A DNA stretch of 64,000 nt from Photorhabdus laumondii subsp. laumondii (GCF_003343245.1 NZ_CP024901.1:3410001-3474000), one strand, 5' to 3'. Positions 33,732-42,586 are shown, counted from the stretch's first letter. Program-made: numbers and translations. Notes: generated by a model not told the origin, from the letters alone.

Positions 33732-34134
33732 ACAAGATAATGTGATTCCAATAAAAGGCGATTTGCCATTTAAGACTGGCGGCGGTGGAGGTGGAGATAT
33801 GTTGGAGGCCCGTGTAGCAAGGCTTGAGTCCGATGTTGAGCATATCAAAAAATCTATAGACGAGATTAAATTAGATTTCAGGGACGCTAAAAAAGATATA
33901 TCTGCAACCACTAAAAAGCTAGCAGAAATCGAGCCTTCGTTGCTGGGGAAGATTCAAGCTACTGAATTATCATTAAGTAATAAAGTTAAATCTGTTGAAT
34001 TATCGTTATCTGAAAAAATCAGCACTGTAGACAAACGAATAGACGGCACTAAAGTTTGGTTTCTAAGTATACTGGTGTTCTCAATTGCCATGCCCATCAT
34101 CATGTTTTTACTTAATCTATACCTTAAAAAATAA
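33724..34134 (+). CDS. Coiled-coil protein with C-terminal membrane anchor
   Basis: A 136-residue protein overlapping the previous gene by 8 nt. It has a Gly-rich stretch at about residues 19-24, a coiled-coil (ARVARLESDVEHIKKSIDEIKLDFRDAKKD and repeats ELSLSNKVKSVELSLSEKIS) and a C-terminal membrane helix (WFLSILVFSIAMPIIMFLLNLY). Topology resembles phage membrane-tethered sensor or exclusion proteins. Last gene before the terminator at 34168. Confidence 0.75.
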   Translation: MTKQDNVIPIKGDLPFKTGGGGGGDMLEARVARLESDVEHIKKSIDEIKLDFRDAKKDISATTKKLAEIEPSLLGKIQATELSLSNKVKSVELSLSEKISTVDKRIDGTKVWFLSILVFSIAMPIIMFLLNLYLKK

Positions 34135-34167
34135 TCTCTCCAACCTATTACACCATCTCACAACTAG

Positions 34168-34187
34168 CCACCTTCGGGTGGTTTTTT
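34168..34187 (+). terminator. Terminator of the cI operon
   Basis: CCACC-TTCG-GGTGG followed by six T. A stable tetraloop hairpin ending the cI-33393-33724 transcript. Confidence 0.9.
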
Positions 34188-34303
34188 GTGCCCTCCTCTC
34201 AAAATCCAATCAAAATTCACCCACTTAGAAAATTTTTTTAATTTTAATTCTCATAAAAAACAACAAAATACAAACATAACTACAAAACTAACAAACTTTC
34301 TTG

Positions 34304-34333
34304 TTTACAGGCATACAATGTTTCTTGTATTAT
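34304..34333 (+). promoter_or_regulatory. Candidate PL promoter with CI/Cro half-sites
   Basis: TTTACA (34304-34309) and TATTAT (34328-34333) are 18 bp apart. TTGTTT, ATACAA and TTGTAT half-sites like those at PR overlap it. It would drive the plus-strand early operon through N. A late AT-rich stretch (34190-34300) upstream may be an UP element. Confidence 0.65.
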
Positions 34334-34461
34334 TCATTCCATCAAAGGCACACAGCGAACAGGCAAGGAAAGCCCACGAAGTAGCCGCCCGAGGCACACG
34401 AATATCGGGATGATTCGCAAGTGCTAGAAACAGACGCAACGAACAACAGAGGATAGTCACG

Positions 34462-34680
34462 ATGAACACATACAACAACGCAACAATGTACGTAGATAAA
34501 TTTACAGGCAAGCAATATCTGGTACAGAACGGCTACAGCGGCAGAGTTACTCAATATGCAGCAAACGTAAAAGTGTGGTTTGACTGGTCTTGCGCGGCAG
34601 GCGGGAAATTAGGCACTACAGTTTTCAAAAGCCGCAAAGATCTGAACAACTGGTTACGCATGATGGGATTTAAGAAGTAA
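34462..34680 (+). CDS. Small hypothetical early protein
   Basis: A 72-residue protein (MNTYNNATMYVDKFTGKQYL) with aromatic-rich sheet pattern and the end SRKDLNNWLRMMGFKK. First gene of the plus-strand early operon; family not recognised. Its 340-nt upstream leader is long. Confidence 0.65.
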   Translation: MNTYNNATMYVDKFTGKQYLVQNGYSGRVTQYAANVKVWFDWSCAAGGKLGTTVFKSRKDLNNWLRMMGFKK

Positions 34681-34768
34681 TGCATATAGCCCCGCGAGGG
34701 GCCTTAAATACCAGTCTTCTCTCTTATAGAGGGCTGATATTTAGGAAAAGTAACTAACAAGGAAGTTT

Positions 34769-34798
34769 CGCTCTTTAACAGACAGCGCTGAAAAGCGC
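34769..34798 (+). promoter_or_regulatory. nutL-like site: boxA and boxB
   Basis: boxA CGCTCTTTAAC (34769-34779) is followed after five bases by boxB GCGCT-GAAA-AGCGC (34785-34798), both on the plus strand, just upstream of the N-like gene. Lambda nutL also precedes N. It shows the same boxA and tetraloop as the minus-strand nut site. Confidence 0.88.
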
Positions 34799-34869
34799 AC
34801 ATTTTCAACCAGTCGGTTTCTGACTGCGCTGTACAAACAGTGTAACCAGAAATCAACAGGAGAAAATCT

Positions 34870-35154
34870 ATGAAATGCTACGCATATAACAATGCTGCTA
34901 AGCGTCGTCGTGACAGTAGACAGGCATTAACCGAAGCATATAACAATGCTCACGGCATTAATCCTGATGAAGAAGTTAAGCCAGTTCGTCCGCTTCTTAC
35001 AATTAAGCGCACTGCAATGAATCGAGTTGATAAAGCTCTTTCAGTAAGAGAAACTAAAGTTTATGACTCTTTAGACAATTGCGTATTACCAAATGTGCAT
35101 CTTTATTCTGTTAATGTTAAAAGTAGTAAAAACATTACAGTGAGAGCAAGGTAA
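34870..35154 (+). CDS. N: N-like antitermination protein
   Basis: A 94-residue basic protein. Arginine-rich motif AKRRRDSRQALTEAYNNA (residues about 10-28) is the boxB-binding type; VRPLLTIKRTAMNRVDKALS aligns with lambda N VNRPILSLNRKPKSRVESAL; the end VLPNVHLYSVNVKSSKNITV resembles P22 N. It sits after a nut site. N with Nus factors would modify polymerase on both early operons. Confidence 0.8.
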   Translation: MKCYAYNNAAKRRRDSRQALTEAYNNAHGINPDEEVKPVRPLLTIKRTAMNRVDKALSVRETKVYDSLDNCVLPNVHLYSVNVKSSKNITVRAR

Positions 35155-35158
35155 AGAT

Positions 35159-35452
35159 ATGGTTGAAATTAAATACATAAAGTCTGGAGAGAAACCTGGG
35201 AAAAACTCCAGAGCTAGATGCAAAGCCAGAAGGAAACAGCGTCGAATGGCTATTGCCATAGAAAAACAGAAAGAAAAAGAACTTGAGAAAAAGATAAAAG
35301 AAATAATTTCTGGTTGTGATAACAAAATTCTAAAAGCAATAGAGTTACCCAATCCTAATTATCGTGATGAAACCGAAATTCATCAAAAAGCTGATGCAAT
35401 GCATAAAGTAGTTAACCACGCGCACCAGCGAAATCCCAAAAAGAAATGGTAA
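35159..35452 (+). CDS. Basic hypothetical protein behind N
   Basis: A 97-residue, highly basic protein (SRARCKARRKQRRMAIAIEKQKEKELEKK) starting 5 nt after the N stop. Probably a nucleic-acid or protein-binding peptide; family not recognised. A terminator follows at 35468. Confidence 0.65.
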   Translation: MVEIKYIKSGEKPGKNSRARCKARRKQRRMAIAIEKQKEKELEKKIKEIISGCDNKILKAIELPNPNYRDETEIHQKADAMHKVVNHAHQRNPKKKW

Positions 35453-35467
35453 GCATTCTCTAAATGA

Positions 35468-35489
35468 CCTCGAAAATTCGGGGTTTTTT
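35468..35489 (+). terminator. Terminator in the early plus-strand operon
   Basis: CCTCGAA-AA-TTCGGGG followed by six T. Being downstream of N it is a candidate tL1-type terminator that N must overcome for recT and int expression. Confidence 0.8.
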
Positions 35490-35558
35490 ATTGCCAATTG
35501 GCTAATTCCAGCTCATTTATAGTGGGCTGTGGTGAGTTAATAAATAAAGGTGATTGTC

Positions 35559-36089
35559 ATGAGAACTCAAATATTTTTCCACAAATATAATTTAGGTAGT
35601 TTTGGTTTATCTAATGATGAAATCCTGCGTTTTGAAAAATATGCTATAAACTATATTGAATCAATGGAAAAAGAAATAGATGTTATTTGTTTGCCTTATC
35701 CCACTTTATTTTATGAGCATGTAACGTGCTCGATATCTAAAAATCTCAGAGAATATATTTTTAAAAAATTTAAATTTGAATCAATTACTAATACATATAA
35801 TCGATCAATAAAAAAACATGAATTTAAATCTCATTACAGTGATTATAGACAAAAAAGGAATGAGCGACAAAAAGGAAGACTTATAATAGCATTTGAATTA
35901 CACATGGAACATATTAAAAATAAAGAAATATATATATTGTGTGACAAAATATTCATGTCTAATTTAAAACATAATAATATTTCAAATAAATCTATTTCAG
36001 ATAAAGTTAGATTTTACAAAAAAGACCCGAAATTATATAAAAGAATATATAAAATATCACCTATAGTAATTTTACCGTATAGTAATTAA
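35559..36089 (+). CDS. Hypothetical protein in a very AT-rich segment
   Basis: A 176-residue basic protein from MRTQIFFHKYNLGSFGLSN (35550 also open). Contains YFEKYAINYIESMEKEIDVI-type helices and many Lys and Ile residues. The gene is markedly more AT-rich than its neighbours, which suggests recent acquisition. No family recognised. Confidence 0.6.
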   Translation: MRTQIFFHKYNLGSFGLSNDEILRFEKYAINYIESMEKEIDVICLPYPTLFYEHVTCSISKNLREYIFKKFKFESITNTYNRSIKKHEFKSHYSDYRQKRNERQKGRLIIAFELHMEHIKNKEIYILCDKIFMSNLKHNNISNKSISDKVRFYKKDPKLYKRIYKISPIVILPYSN

Positions 36090-36165
36090 TATTTCGCCAC
36101 ACCGGGAAAATAGGGAAATGTCGGCAGGGAAGCCAATTATCAATTAAACCTATGAGGATTAAACA

Positions 36166-36345
36166 ATGAACACAATCACATCACAAGAAGTTCAAGATAT
36201 ATTCACTGATAATGGCTTATATATCTCTTTTTCAGAATCTGAATCCACTGCCGCACATGCAAATAAAAACGCCGCCGCCAATCTTTGGGGAATAGATAGC
36301 GCTAAGCAGTGGGTTGAATTTTGGATTGAAAGCGAACGTCAATAA
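36166..36345 (+). CDS. Small acidic protein
   Basis: A 59-residue protein (MNTITSQEVQDIFTDNGLYI...ESERQ) following a GAGGATTAAACA ribosome site. Too short for automatic gene tracks of 60 residues; strong ribosome site and helical sequence support it. Function unknown. Confidence 0.55.
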   Translation: MNTITSQEVQDIFTDNGLYISFSESESTAAHANKNAAANLWGIDSAKQWVEFWIESERQ

Positions 36346-36366
36346 AGACGAATTAGAGGATTAAAA

Positions 36367-36525
36367 ATGAAATCAAAGATGAAATTTGCAACTGAGTGTA
36401 AAGCTGAACAATCTCGCTATTTATCAGAAGCTAAAATTTATCGTCGCGGCTCTGAAATGCGAAAGATGTATGTTTCTCTCGCGTGGAGAAATAGAAATAA
36501 CGCGCGGCAATGGATTAATTTTTAA
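36367..36525 (+). CDS. Small basic protein
   Basis: A 52-residue protein (MKSKMKFATECKAEQSRYLS...NARQWINF). Preceded by AGAGGATTAAAA, a shared ribosome-site pattern with the neighbour. Function unknown. Confidence 0.55.
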   Translation: MKSKMKFATECKAEQSRYLSEAKIYRRGSEMRKMYVSLAWRNRNNARQWINF

Positions 36526-36563
36526 CTAATGGGCAGGGATGCTAATTATTAACGGAAAAATTA

Positions 36564-36821
36564 ATGAGTAAATTAAACAGTGAAGAAAAAATCTGGCTTA
36601 ATAAATTGCAAAAAATTTTAGATGAATGTCCGTCGGAAAGACTTGGATTTTATACAATTGGAGATAATGACTTATCTGTTTATGATTTAACAAAGACTAA
36701 AGAGATAAATGAACTTCATCATAAAACTAATCGTGACTACCCGGCCTGTATTGAAGAATCCGGGGCTGAATTTAACTATTATTTGACTTTTCCGGCAAAA
36801 GTAGAGGGTGTCGCTGGGTAA
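36564..36821 (+). CDS. Small hypothetical early protein
   Basis: An 85-residue protein (MSKLNSEEKIWLNKLQKILD) with a Glu-rich N-terminal helix and a short sheet end. Family not recognised; position in the early operon suggests host takeover or phage regulation. Confidence 0.6.
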   Translation: MSKLNSEEKIWLNKLQKILDECPSERLGFYTIGDNDLSVYDLTKTKEINELHHKTNRDYPACIEESGAEFNYYLTFPAKVEGVAG

Positions 36822-36850
36822 TTAAAATAACACTTAATGAGGATTAAACA

Positions 36851-37273
36851 ATGTCAGAAAATAAAAAACACGTGCACGCTGAGTTAATGTTGCAGTATGC
36901 ACAAGATGCTTTGAGAACAGATAAGCCTTGGGAGTTGTGGGAAGCGTATTGGCCTTATAGTACTGGTGGAAAGTGGATAGGTTTTACTAACAATCCGGGA
37001 TGGTATGAAAACGTAAAATATCGCCGCAAGCCAGAAGTTATTACAGTCGGTAACGTTAGTTTTCCGAAGCCTGTTGATTATGAATTAGATTATGGAGTTG
37101 GTTATTTTTATCCTAACCTACACTCAAGAGGTGGAGATAGACATTGTGAACATTTCTGGAGTGGCAATGAGATAGATTGTTCACTGTTAAAAATAGGTTT
37201 TATTCATCTTACAAAAGAAGCTGCTCAGCAGCATTGTGATGCACTAATTAAAATAAGCAAGGGTGAGTTCTAA
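36851..37273 (+). CDS. Hypothetical early protein
   Basis: A 140-residue protein after GAGGATTAAACA. The N-terminal half (AQDALRTDKPWELWEAYWP, then GKWIGFTNNPGWYENVKYRR) is typical of phage proteins with a WxxW-like aromatic core. Function unknown. Confidence 0.65.
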   Translation: MSENKKHVHAELMLQYAQDALRTDKPWELWEAYWPYSTGGKWIGFTNNPGWYENVKYRRKPEVITVGNVSFPKPVDYELDYGVGYFYPNLHSRGGDRHCEHFWSGNEIDCSLLKIGFIHLTKEAAQQHCDALIKISKGEF

Positions 37274-37342
37274 TATATATGGAGCAGTGAAGCCAGCGGA
37301 GGGCACGGAGATATATCATGGAGATAACAGAGGTAATGAAAT

Positions 37343-38245
37343 ATGTCAGATAAAAATGAACTGGTTGTTATTGATATAAAACCAGAGCAAGCGCCGGCTC
37401 TTTATATCTCAAATGGGCTTGACGGATTTTTAAATAAAATTCGAGAATCAGTAAATGAAGTTCCAGACACAACAACAAAAAAAGGCCGTGACAGAATCGC
37501 ATCATTAGCTGCACAGGTTTCACGTAGCAAAACAGCAATAGAAAAACCGGGTCGCGAATATCTTAAGCGACTCAAAGAAGCCGTGAGACCGGCAGAGCAA
37601 GAAATTAAGCGCTTTGTTGATGCATGCAATGAGCTACGCGATGAAGTTCGCAAGCCATTAACTGACTGGGAAGCTGAGCAGGAGCACATTAAGCGCGAAG
37701 AGAAGGCACGTAAGGCAGCGGCGGAACTGGCAAAACAAGTTGAAGTCGATCATGAAATTGCTCTGTTAATGAATGAAAAATTTGATAGAGATTTTGCAGA
37801 GAAAAAAGCCGAACTGGAACGCCAGCGTGTTGCTTACGAGGAAGAAATTAAGCAACAGGCAGCGGAGCAGGCTCGTATCGATGCCGAGCGCAAAGCTTCG
37901 GCTGAAATCGAAGCCGCAGAGCAACGTGAAGCCGAAGCAAAAGCAGCGGCAGAGCGTGCAGAACGTGAAAAACTGGAGGCGCTAAAACGCGCTGAGCTTG
38001 AAAAACAAGCTGCAATTGAAGCAGAACGTCGTAAAGCAGCAACAGATGAGCACGCTCGTTTGGCTGAAATTCAGCATCAGAAAGATGAGGAAAAGCGGCG
38101 TCGGGCTGACATTGATCATCGTAAACGTATTAATAATGAGTCTCTGCAAGAGTTAATCAAAACTGGAATATCGGAAGAATGTGCAATGAATTGCATTAAA
38201 GCTATAGCGTCCGGCAAAACATCTCACTTAAAAATCATCTATTAA
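37343..38245 (+). CDS. Long coiled-coil protein of the recombination cluster
   Basis: A 300-residue protein. Residues 100-270 form an almost continuous charged coiled coil (AERAEREKLEALKRAELEKQ and similar). The N-terminal 90 residues carry a helical domain (KGRDRIASLAAQVSRSKTAIEKP). Such proteins commonly precede phage recT or beta genes and may help single-strand annealing. The middle codons have a GC content above that of the flanking genes. Confidence 0.7.
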   Translation: MSDKNELVVIDIKPEQAPALYISNGLDGFLNKIRESVNEVPDTTTKKGRDRIASLAAQVSRSKTAIEKPGREYLKRLKEAVRPAEQEIKRFVDACNELRDEVRKPLTDWEAEQEHIKREEKARKAAAELAKQVEVDHEIALLMNEKFDRDFAEKKAELERQRVAYEEEIKQQAAEQARIDAERKASAEIEAAEQREAEAKAAAERAEREKLEALKRAELEKQAAIEAERRKAATDEHARLAEIQHQKDEEKRRRADIDHRKRINNESLQELIKTGISEECAMNCIKAIASGKTSHLKIIY

Positions 38246-38247
38246 TT

Positions 38248-38373
38248 ATGAAAATAAACAAACATATTTTTAGCTTAGCTCAGTCTAAAGCTAGAATTGC
38301 ACGTAATATAGATAGCCAAATAATATGGAATATTGCAATGCAATATCTAAGGTTAGCATATGAAGATAGTTAA
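38248..38373 (+). CDS. Very small basic protein
   Basis: A 41-residue protein (MKINKHIFSLAQSKARIARN...LAYEDS). It ends where a short membrane peptide begins. Supported only by length, position and overlap. Confidence 0.4.
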   Translation: MKINKHIFSLAQSKARIARNIDSQIIWNIAMQYLRLAYEDS

Positions 38374-38449
38374 AGAGTGGCTCTTCGCTATGTTATTTCC
38401 CGCCTGTTTAGTTCTGTTCACAACGTTAATTTTAATTTTCCTGAGGTAA
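38360..38449 (+). CDS. Short membrane peptide
   Basis: A 29-residue frame (MKIVKEWLFAMLFPACLVLF, then TTLILIFLR) that is almost entirely hydrophobic. It overlaps its neighbour by 14 nt. Small single-helix phage peptides are common but hard to confirm. Confidence 0.35.
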   Translation: MKIVKEWLFAMLFPACLVLFTTLILIFLR

Positions 38450-38451
38450 TT

Positions 38452-38634
38452 ATGTTTAAGATTTATTGTGATTCTTTTAAAGTGAATCTTATTAATAACA
38501 GAAATGAAATCGAGATAAATGGAAGTGTTATTATACAAGGGAGCTCAGAAGAAGTACTCAATTCAACAAACTCTTGCTTTAATGAAATAAAGGAATATTT
38601 TGAGCAAAAGGGTTATAAAATCGAGGCTTTGTGA
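38452..38634 (+). CDS. Small hypothetical protein
   Basis: A 60-residue protein from MFKIYCDSFKVNLINNRNEI after GGTAATT. The start further upstream at 38377 would fuse unrelated hydrophobic codons. Function unknown. Confidence 0.5.
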   Translation: MFKIYCDSFKVNLINNRNEIEINGSVIIQGSSEEVLNSTNSCFNEIKEYFEQKGYKIEAL

Positions 38635-38635
38635 A

Positions 38636-38893
38636 ATGAACCCATATGCAGTTTATGATGAGATTGAAGAAAAGAGGTTGGAAGATGAGCACTACAGGGA
38701 AATTATATTAGAGCAACAAGGCATGGATGCCGAAATTATTTATAACAAGCTTCCTGAGCTTGCTGGAATTTTTTCAATCGAAACTAACAAACTCTTTGGC
38801 GAATTACTCACGGAGAACGATGAAGCCGCAGAGCTCGTTAATTCTCTTTTGTATGAACTAAGCTTAATGAAAGTAAAAATGGAGGATATATGA
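38636..38893 (+). CDS. Small acidic hypothetical protein
   Basis: An 85-residue protein from MNPYAVYDEIEEKRLEDEHY; strongly acidic and helical. Its stop overlaps the recT start. Function unknown. Confidence 0.55.
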   Translation: MNPYAVYDEIEEKRLEDEHYREIILEQQGMDAEIIYNKLPELAGIFSIETNKLFGELLTENDEAAELVNSLLYELSLMKVKMEDI

Positions 38894-39810
38894 GCACAGC
38901 AGTACAAAAAGTTTATGAAATCATCAACCCGCTCAAGACTGAATTTGAGCAAATTTGTAGTGAGCCGGGCATAGTATTTAAACGTGAGTCTGAATTTGCT
39001 ATGCAGATATTCGCAAATAATGATTTTTTAGCCACAACTGCATTAAATAATCCGGTTTCAGCGCGTAGCGCAGTAATGAACATTGCAGCAATTGGCATTA
39101 GTCTAAACCCTGCGCAAAAGCTGGCTTATCTAGTGCCACGAAACAAAAGCGTGTGTCTTGATATCAGTTACATGGGTTTGATGCACATCGCTCAACAATC
39201 GGGTGCTATTAAGTGGTGTCAATCCGCTGTTGTTCGAAAAAATGACATATTCAAGCGCACATCTATTGATACTGCGCCAATTCACGAATACAACGAATTC
39301 GACACAGCGCAATCGAGGGGGGACATTGTCGGCGCGTATACAGTAATCAAAACGGATGACTGTGATTACATTACTCACACAATGAGAGCATCAGCTATAT
39401 TTGATATCAGAGATAGATCATCGGCATGGATAGCATATAAAACAAAAGGGAAATCGTGTCCGTGGGTCACGGACGAGGAACAAATGATTTTAAAAACCGT
39501 AGTCAAGCAGGCGGCTAAGTATTGGCCTCGCAGGGAGCGATTAGATAAAGCCATTGACTATGTAAACACAGAGGCGGGTGAAGGAATTGATTTTAGCAAA
39601 GGTCAAAACTCTTACATTGACGTAACTCCCGCAGCAGATAGCACAATCGAAAGTATAACAAACTTACTTACAACAATGAATAAAACTTGGGACGATGATT
39701 TACTTCCACTTTGTTCAAAGATATTCAGACGACAAATATTATCACCCGCCGAATTAACAGAGTCGGAGGCAATTAAAGCATCTGATTTTTTAAGGAAAAA
39801 GGCATCATAA
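38890..39810 (+). CDS. recT: RecT single-strand annealing protein
   Basis: A 306-residue protein. [29 protein letters not shown] and VVRKNDIF are RecT core motifs, with [19 protein letters not shown] at the end of the domain. RecT anneals homologous single strands and works with the exonuclease of the next gene. It starts with a 4-nt overlap to the preceding gene. Confidence 0.93.
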   Translation: MSTAVQKVYEIINPLKTEFEQICSEPGIVFKRESEFAMQIFANNDFLATTALNNPVSARSAVMNIAAIGISLNPAQKLAYLVPRNKSVCLDISYMGLMHIAQQSGAIKWCQSAVVRKNDIFKRTSIDTAPIHEYNEFDTAQSRGDIVGAYTVIKTDDCDYITHTMRASAIFDIRDRSSAWIAYKTKGKSCPWVTDEEQMILKTVVKQAAKYWPRRERLDKAIDYVNTEAGEGIDFSKGQNSYIDVTPAADSTIESITNLLTTMNKTWDDDLLPLCSKIFRRQILSPAELTESEAIKASDFLRKKAS

Positions 39811-40494
39811 ATGATCAGCAATGAACTCATTCTCAGCAAAACAGGGGTTGATTTGCTCACAGTCGAACAGGGAAGTCATGATTGGCAGCGGTTAAGATTG
39901 GGAGTAATAACGGCATCGGAAGCCGGAAAAGTGATATCAAAACCGCGTAGTGGTACAAAATGGACAGACATGAAGCTGACATATTTCTATACACTTCTGG
40001 GCGAAGTGTGCACAGGTAGTACGCCGGAAGTAAATGCAAAAACATTAGCGTGGGGAAAAAATTACGAAGAATCAGCAAGAGCAACTTTTGAATTTGTAGC
40101 TGATGTAAATGTAACGGAAACTTCAATTCTATTTAAAGATGAATCGCTCAGAACCGCATGCTCACCAGATGGTATTTGTAGTGACGGACTTGGGCTTGAA
40201 CTTAAATGTCCTTTTACTACTGCTGTATTTATGAAATTCCGCTTGGGTGGTTTTGATGCTATTAAATCTGAATATATGGCTCAAGTTCAATATTCGATGT
40301 GGGTCACAGGTAAAAATGAATGGTACTTTGCTAATTATGACCCGCGTATGACTCGTGAAGGGATTCATTACGTTGTTGTTGAGCGTGACAACGAATATAT
40401 GAGTCAGTTTAATGATATGGTTCCCGATTTCATAGAAAAAATGGACGAATCATTAAATGAAATCGGCTTCAAATTTGGCGATCAATGGAAATGA
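39811..40494 (+). CDS. YqaJ/lambda-Exo-type exonuclease
   Basis: A 227-residue protein. [21 protein letters not shown] (motif with catalytic context), then ACSPDGIC...[12 protein letters not shown] and [22 protein letters not shown] match YqaJ recombinases. It resects double-strand ends for RecT annealing. Starts right after the recT stop. Confidence 0.9.
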   Translation: MISNELILSKTGVDLLTVEQGSHDWQRLRLGVITASEAGKVISKPRSGTKWTDMKLTYFYTLLGEVCTGSTPEVNAKTLAWGKNYEESARATFEFVADVNVTETSILFKDESLRTACSPDGICSDGLGLELKCPFTTAVFMKFRLGGFDAIKSEYMAQVQYSMWVTGKNEWYFANYDPRMTREGIHYVVVERDNEYMSQFNDMVPDFIEKMDESLNEIGFKFGDQWK

Positions 40495-40892
40495 AACACA
40501 ATCATGATGATATCCAAGTTGGGAGGGTTTATTGTCCATATTCCACATTTCACAGCGGCTGGTTAACTCCAGGAGGGAAAATAACCAAGAATCCATTTAC
40601 AGCATATAATGCCGCTGAGGAGAAAAATAATTATCTTAAGTCTCTTGAAGATGAGTTAAATAAAAATAAGGATGATTATATGTACGGTGAGAAATTTAAC
40701 GGCGATCCGTGCCCACAGGGGCACACGCTAAGATATGTATCCAATGGTAGCTGTACTGAATGCCAAAAACATAAAGATAAAAAGAGAAAAAAGGAAAAAA
40801 GAGAGAGTAAAAATAAAGTCTATCTCGACGATTTTACTCATAGCGTATTTATTATCGGGAATCCCGAAAGATGTAAAAATCAATCAGTTTAA
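40491..40892 (+). CDS. Hypothetical protein with zinc-binding Cys pairs
   Basis: A 133-residue protein from [15 protein letters not shown], overlapping the exonuclease stop. Central region [32 protein letters not shown] combines Cys and a basic tail, suggesting a small nucleic-acid-binding protein. Not recognised further. Confidence 0.6.
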   Translation: MKHNHDDIQVGRVYCPYSTFHSGWLTPGGKITKNPFTAYNAAEEKNNYLKSLEDELNKNKDDYMYGEKFNGDPCPQGHTLRYVSNGSCTECQKHKDKKRKKEKRESKNKVYLDDFTHSVFIIGNPERCKNQSV

Positions 40893-40904
40893 GTGAGGTG
40901 ATTT

Positions 40905-41084
40905 ATGGCTGTGAAGTTAGAAATTTTTATCTCGTTTAATGAAGACTTAAATAAGCATCATGTTGAATATTCCACTGCATTTACTTCATGTAGTACGCAT
41001 GAAGAGCGACAGATTCTTGCGGAGTTGAGAACTAAATTATTGTCTGAGATGGATAATCAATATGTAGGAAATTATATTAATTAA
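40905..41084 (+). CDS. Small hypothetical protein
   Basis: A 59-residue protein (MAVKLEIFISFNEDLNKHHV...GNYIN) after GTGAGGTGATTT. Acidic N-terminal strand and helical centre. Function unknown. Confidence 0.5.
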   Translation: MAVKLEIFISFNEDLNKHHVEYSTAFTSCSTHEERQILAELRTKLLSEMDNQYVGNYIN

Positions 41085-41099
41085 ACAGAGGGGTTTTAT

Positions 41100-41537
41100 A
41101 TGAAAAGAACGCCCTGGAATCCAGATACGCGAGCCATTCAGCGGGTTAAAGACCCGCTACCAATTCCCGTGAGATGTCATTATTGCTTCGGCCACGTAAC
41201 AATAGCCCATCATGAAAAAGTATTCGGCAAAATCCACAGTAAATGGCCGTGGCTATATATTTGCACTGAGTGTAAAGCATATGTCGGTCTACACCCATAC
41301 ACTGATATTCCACTCGGCACACTGGCAGATTACCCGACACGGATAGCTCGGATGAGTGGCAAACGAGAGTTTGAAGAAATGCGAGAGAAATGGAATTTAG
41401 AACGCACGGATGCATATCAATTGCTAGCACGGAAGCTAGGAATTAACTTTAGGAAATGTCACTTCGGCTGGTTCGATATTGACACTTGTTATAGAGCTAA
41501 AGAAATTTGCGAAAATATGATTATTAAAAAGAGGTAA
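41100..41537 (+). CDS. DUF3268-type zinc-finger phage protein
   Basis: A 145-residue protein. PVRCHYCFGHVTIAHHEK...YICTECKAYVGLHPYT, then GTLADYPTRIARM match DUF3268-like zinc-finger proteins of prophages. Function unknown. The gene is GC-richer than neighbouring early genes. Confidence 0.75.
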   Translation: MKRTPWNPDTRAIQRVKDPLPIPVRCHYCFGHVTIAHHEKVFGKIHSKWPWLYICTECKAYVGLHPYTDIPLGTLADYPTRIARMSGKREFEEMREKWNLERTDAYQLLARKLGINFRKCHFGWFDIDTCYRAKEICENMIIKKR

Positions 41538-41542
41538 TTATC

Positions 41543-42199
41543 ATGACTAAAAATACAGAAACTTTAATATCTGCATGTCACGAATTAGCAAGAGTAGCAA
41601 GCTGTGACGATTATTTAATTCTGAATGAGATTGCTGACAAATTGAAATTTCTTCGTAAAGAACGTGATAGCTATAAAGAAATGTTTTATGACTCTTGTAA
41701 GGGTCTTGCTGCGATAGCTAATGCTGCGGGTATTAAAGCGGAAGATGATTCAGGTTCGCCCGGCCAAGTAATAGAGAAAATTGAGTCAATGCTTAATATT
41801 GACTGGAATTTTTCAAATCAACCAAAAATTAATATTGGAGAAGAGAAAAAATATTGGGCTTATGTTAAAAAAAGTGTTAAAAAAGATTATTATCTTTTTA
41901 ACGAAGAAACAAATAAATGCGAACTTGTTTGTGACCCTGTTAAACATCATTTTTATGTTACTACTTTAATTTATGTTAATAAACCAACTCCAACAGGAAA
42001 ACATGAATATCAGTGGAATGACGATTTGCCTGACTGGGCGATATCAGACGATGAATATGACTGGATAAATTTTGTAGGTTGGGCTATACAATATTCGCAT
42101 CCTGATTATTGCAATTGGATTGATTCATTGGAGAAAAACGAAGAGGTTATTGCTTGGGCAGAATTTATTCATCCATCCGCGCCGGAGATAAGTCAATGA
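41543..42199 (+). CDS. Hypothetical early protein
   Basis: A 218-residue protein, starting 5 nt after the DUF3268 gene. N-terminal coiled segment (EIADKLKFLRKERDSYKEMF), central acidic linker and an aromatic C-terminal part (YDWINFVGWAIQYSHPDYCNW). Not recognised. Confidence 0.6.
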   Translation: MTKNTETLISACHELARVASCDDYLILNEIADKLKFLRKERDSYKEMFYDSCKGLAAIANAAGIKAEDDSGSPGQVIEKIESMLNIDWNFSNQPKINIGEEKKYWAYVKKSVKKDYYLFNEETNKCELVCDPVKHHFYVTTLIYVNKPTPTGKHEYQWNDDLPDWAISDDEYDWINFVGWAIQYSHPDYCNWIDSLEKNEEVIAWAEFIHPSAPEISQ

Positions 42200-42378
42200 T
42201 AATTAGTCCCGGAGATGTTGTTAAATGTTATAATGATATCAATACTACAGAATATAAATTCAGTGCAGGAAAAAATTATGAAATAGTGGACTTCTATGGT
42301 TGTCTCGGTCTTGAAGATGACGAGGGGTTATTTATTCCTATTAATGAATTAGATATTGAATATGAAAGCGATGAATGA
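42196..42378 (+). CDS. Small hypothetical protein
   Basis: A 60-residue protein from MIISPGDVVKCYNDINTTEY, ATGA overlap with the previous stop. SH3-like beta pattern (GDVVKCY...NYEIVDFYG). Function unknown. Confidence 0.55.
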   Translation: MIISPGDVVKCYNDINTTEYKFSAGKNYEIVDFYGCLGLEDDEGLFIPINELDIEYESDE

Positions 42379-42586
42379 CTATCTATGCCATCACTTCTAT
42401 TTCATCTGGAAACGAATGTTCAAGCGATACATGATAAATACTCTCGTGTACCGCGGAGCTAGTTTACCAGAAGCAAAAGAAGCCGCAGCATGTGAGATTG
42501 AATCATATTCTAGAAAAGATGAATATTGGAAATACATTCATCCTCACGATGCCGCTAAAGAATCATTATCTTATTGGAGTGATTAA
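42371..42586 (+). CDS. Small hypothetical protein
   Basis: A 71-residue protein from MNDYLCHHFYFIWKRMFKRY. Helical, ending in IHPHDAAKESLSYW. Start at 42356 or 42362 also possible. Function unknown. Confidence 0.5.
   Translation: MNDYLCHHFYFIWKRMFKRYMINTLVYRGASLPEAKEAAACEIESYSRKDEYWKYIHPHDAAKESLSYWSD

Noticed and set aside
34342..34554. Minus-strand frames over the PL region
   Set aside because: They cross the predicted promoter and operators and resemble no phage protein.
34688..34704. Terminator hairpin GCCCCGCGAGGGGC before nutL
   Set aside because: The hairpin is present but lacks a uridine tract, so I did not list it as a terminator.
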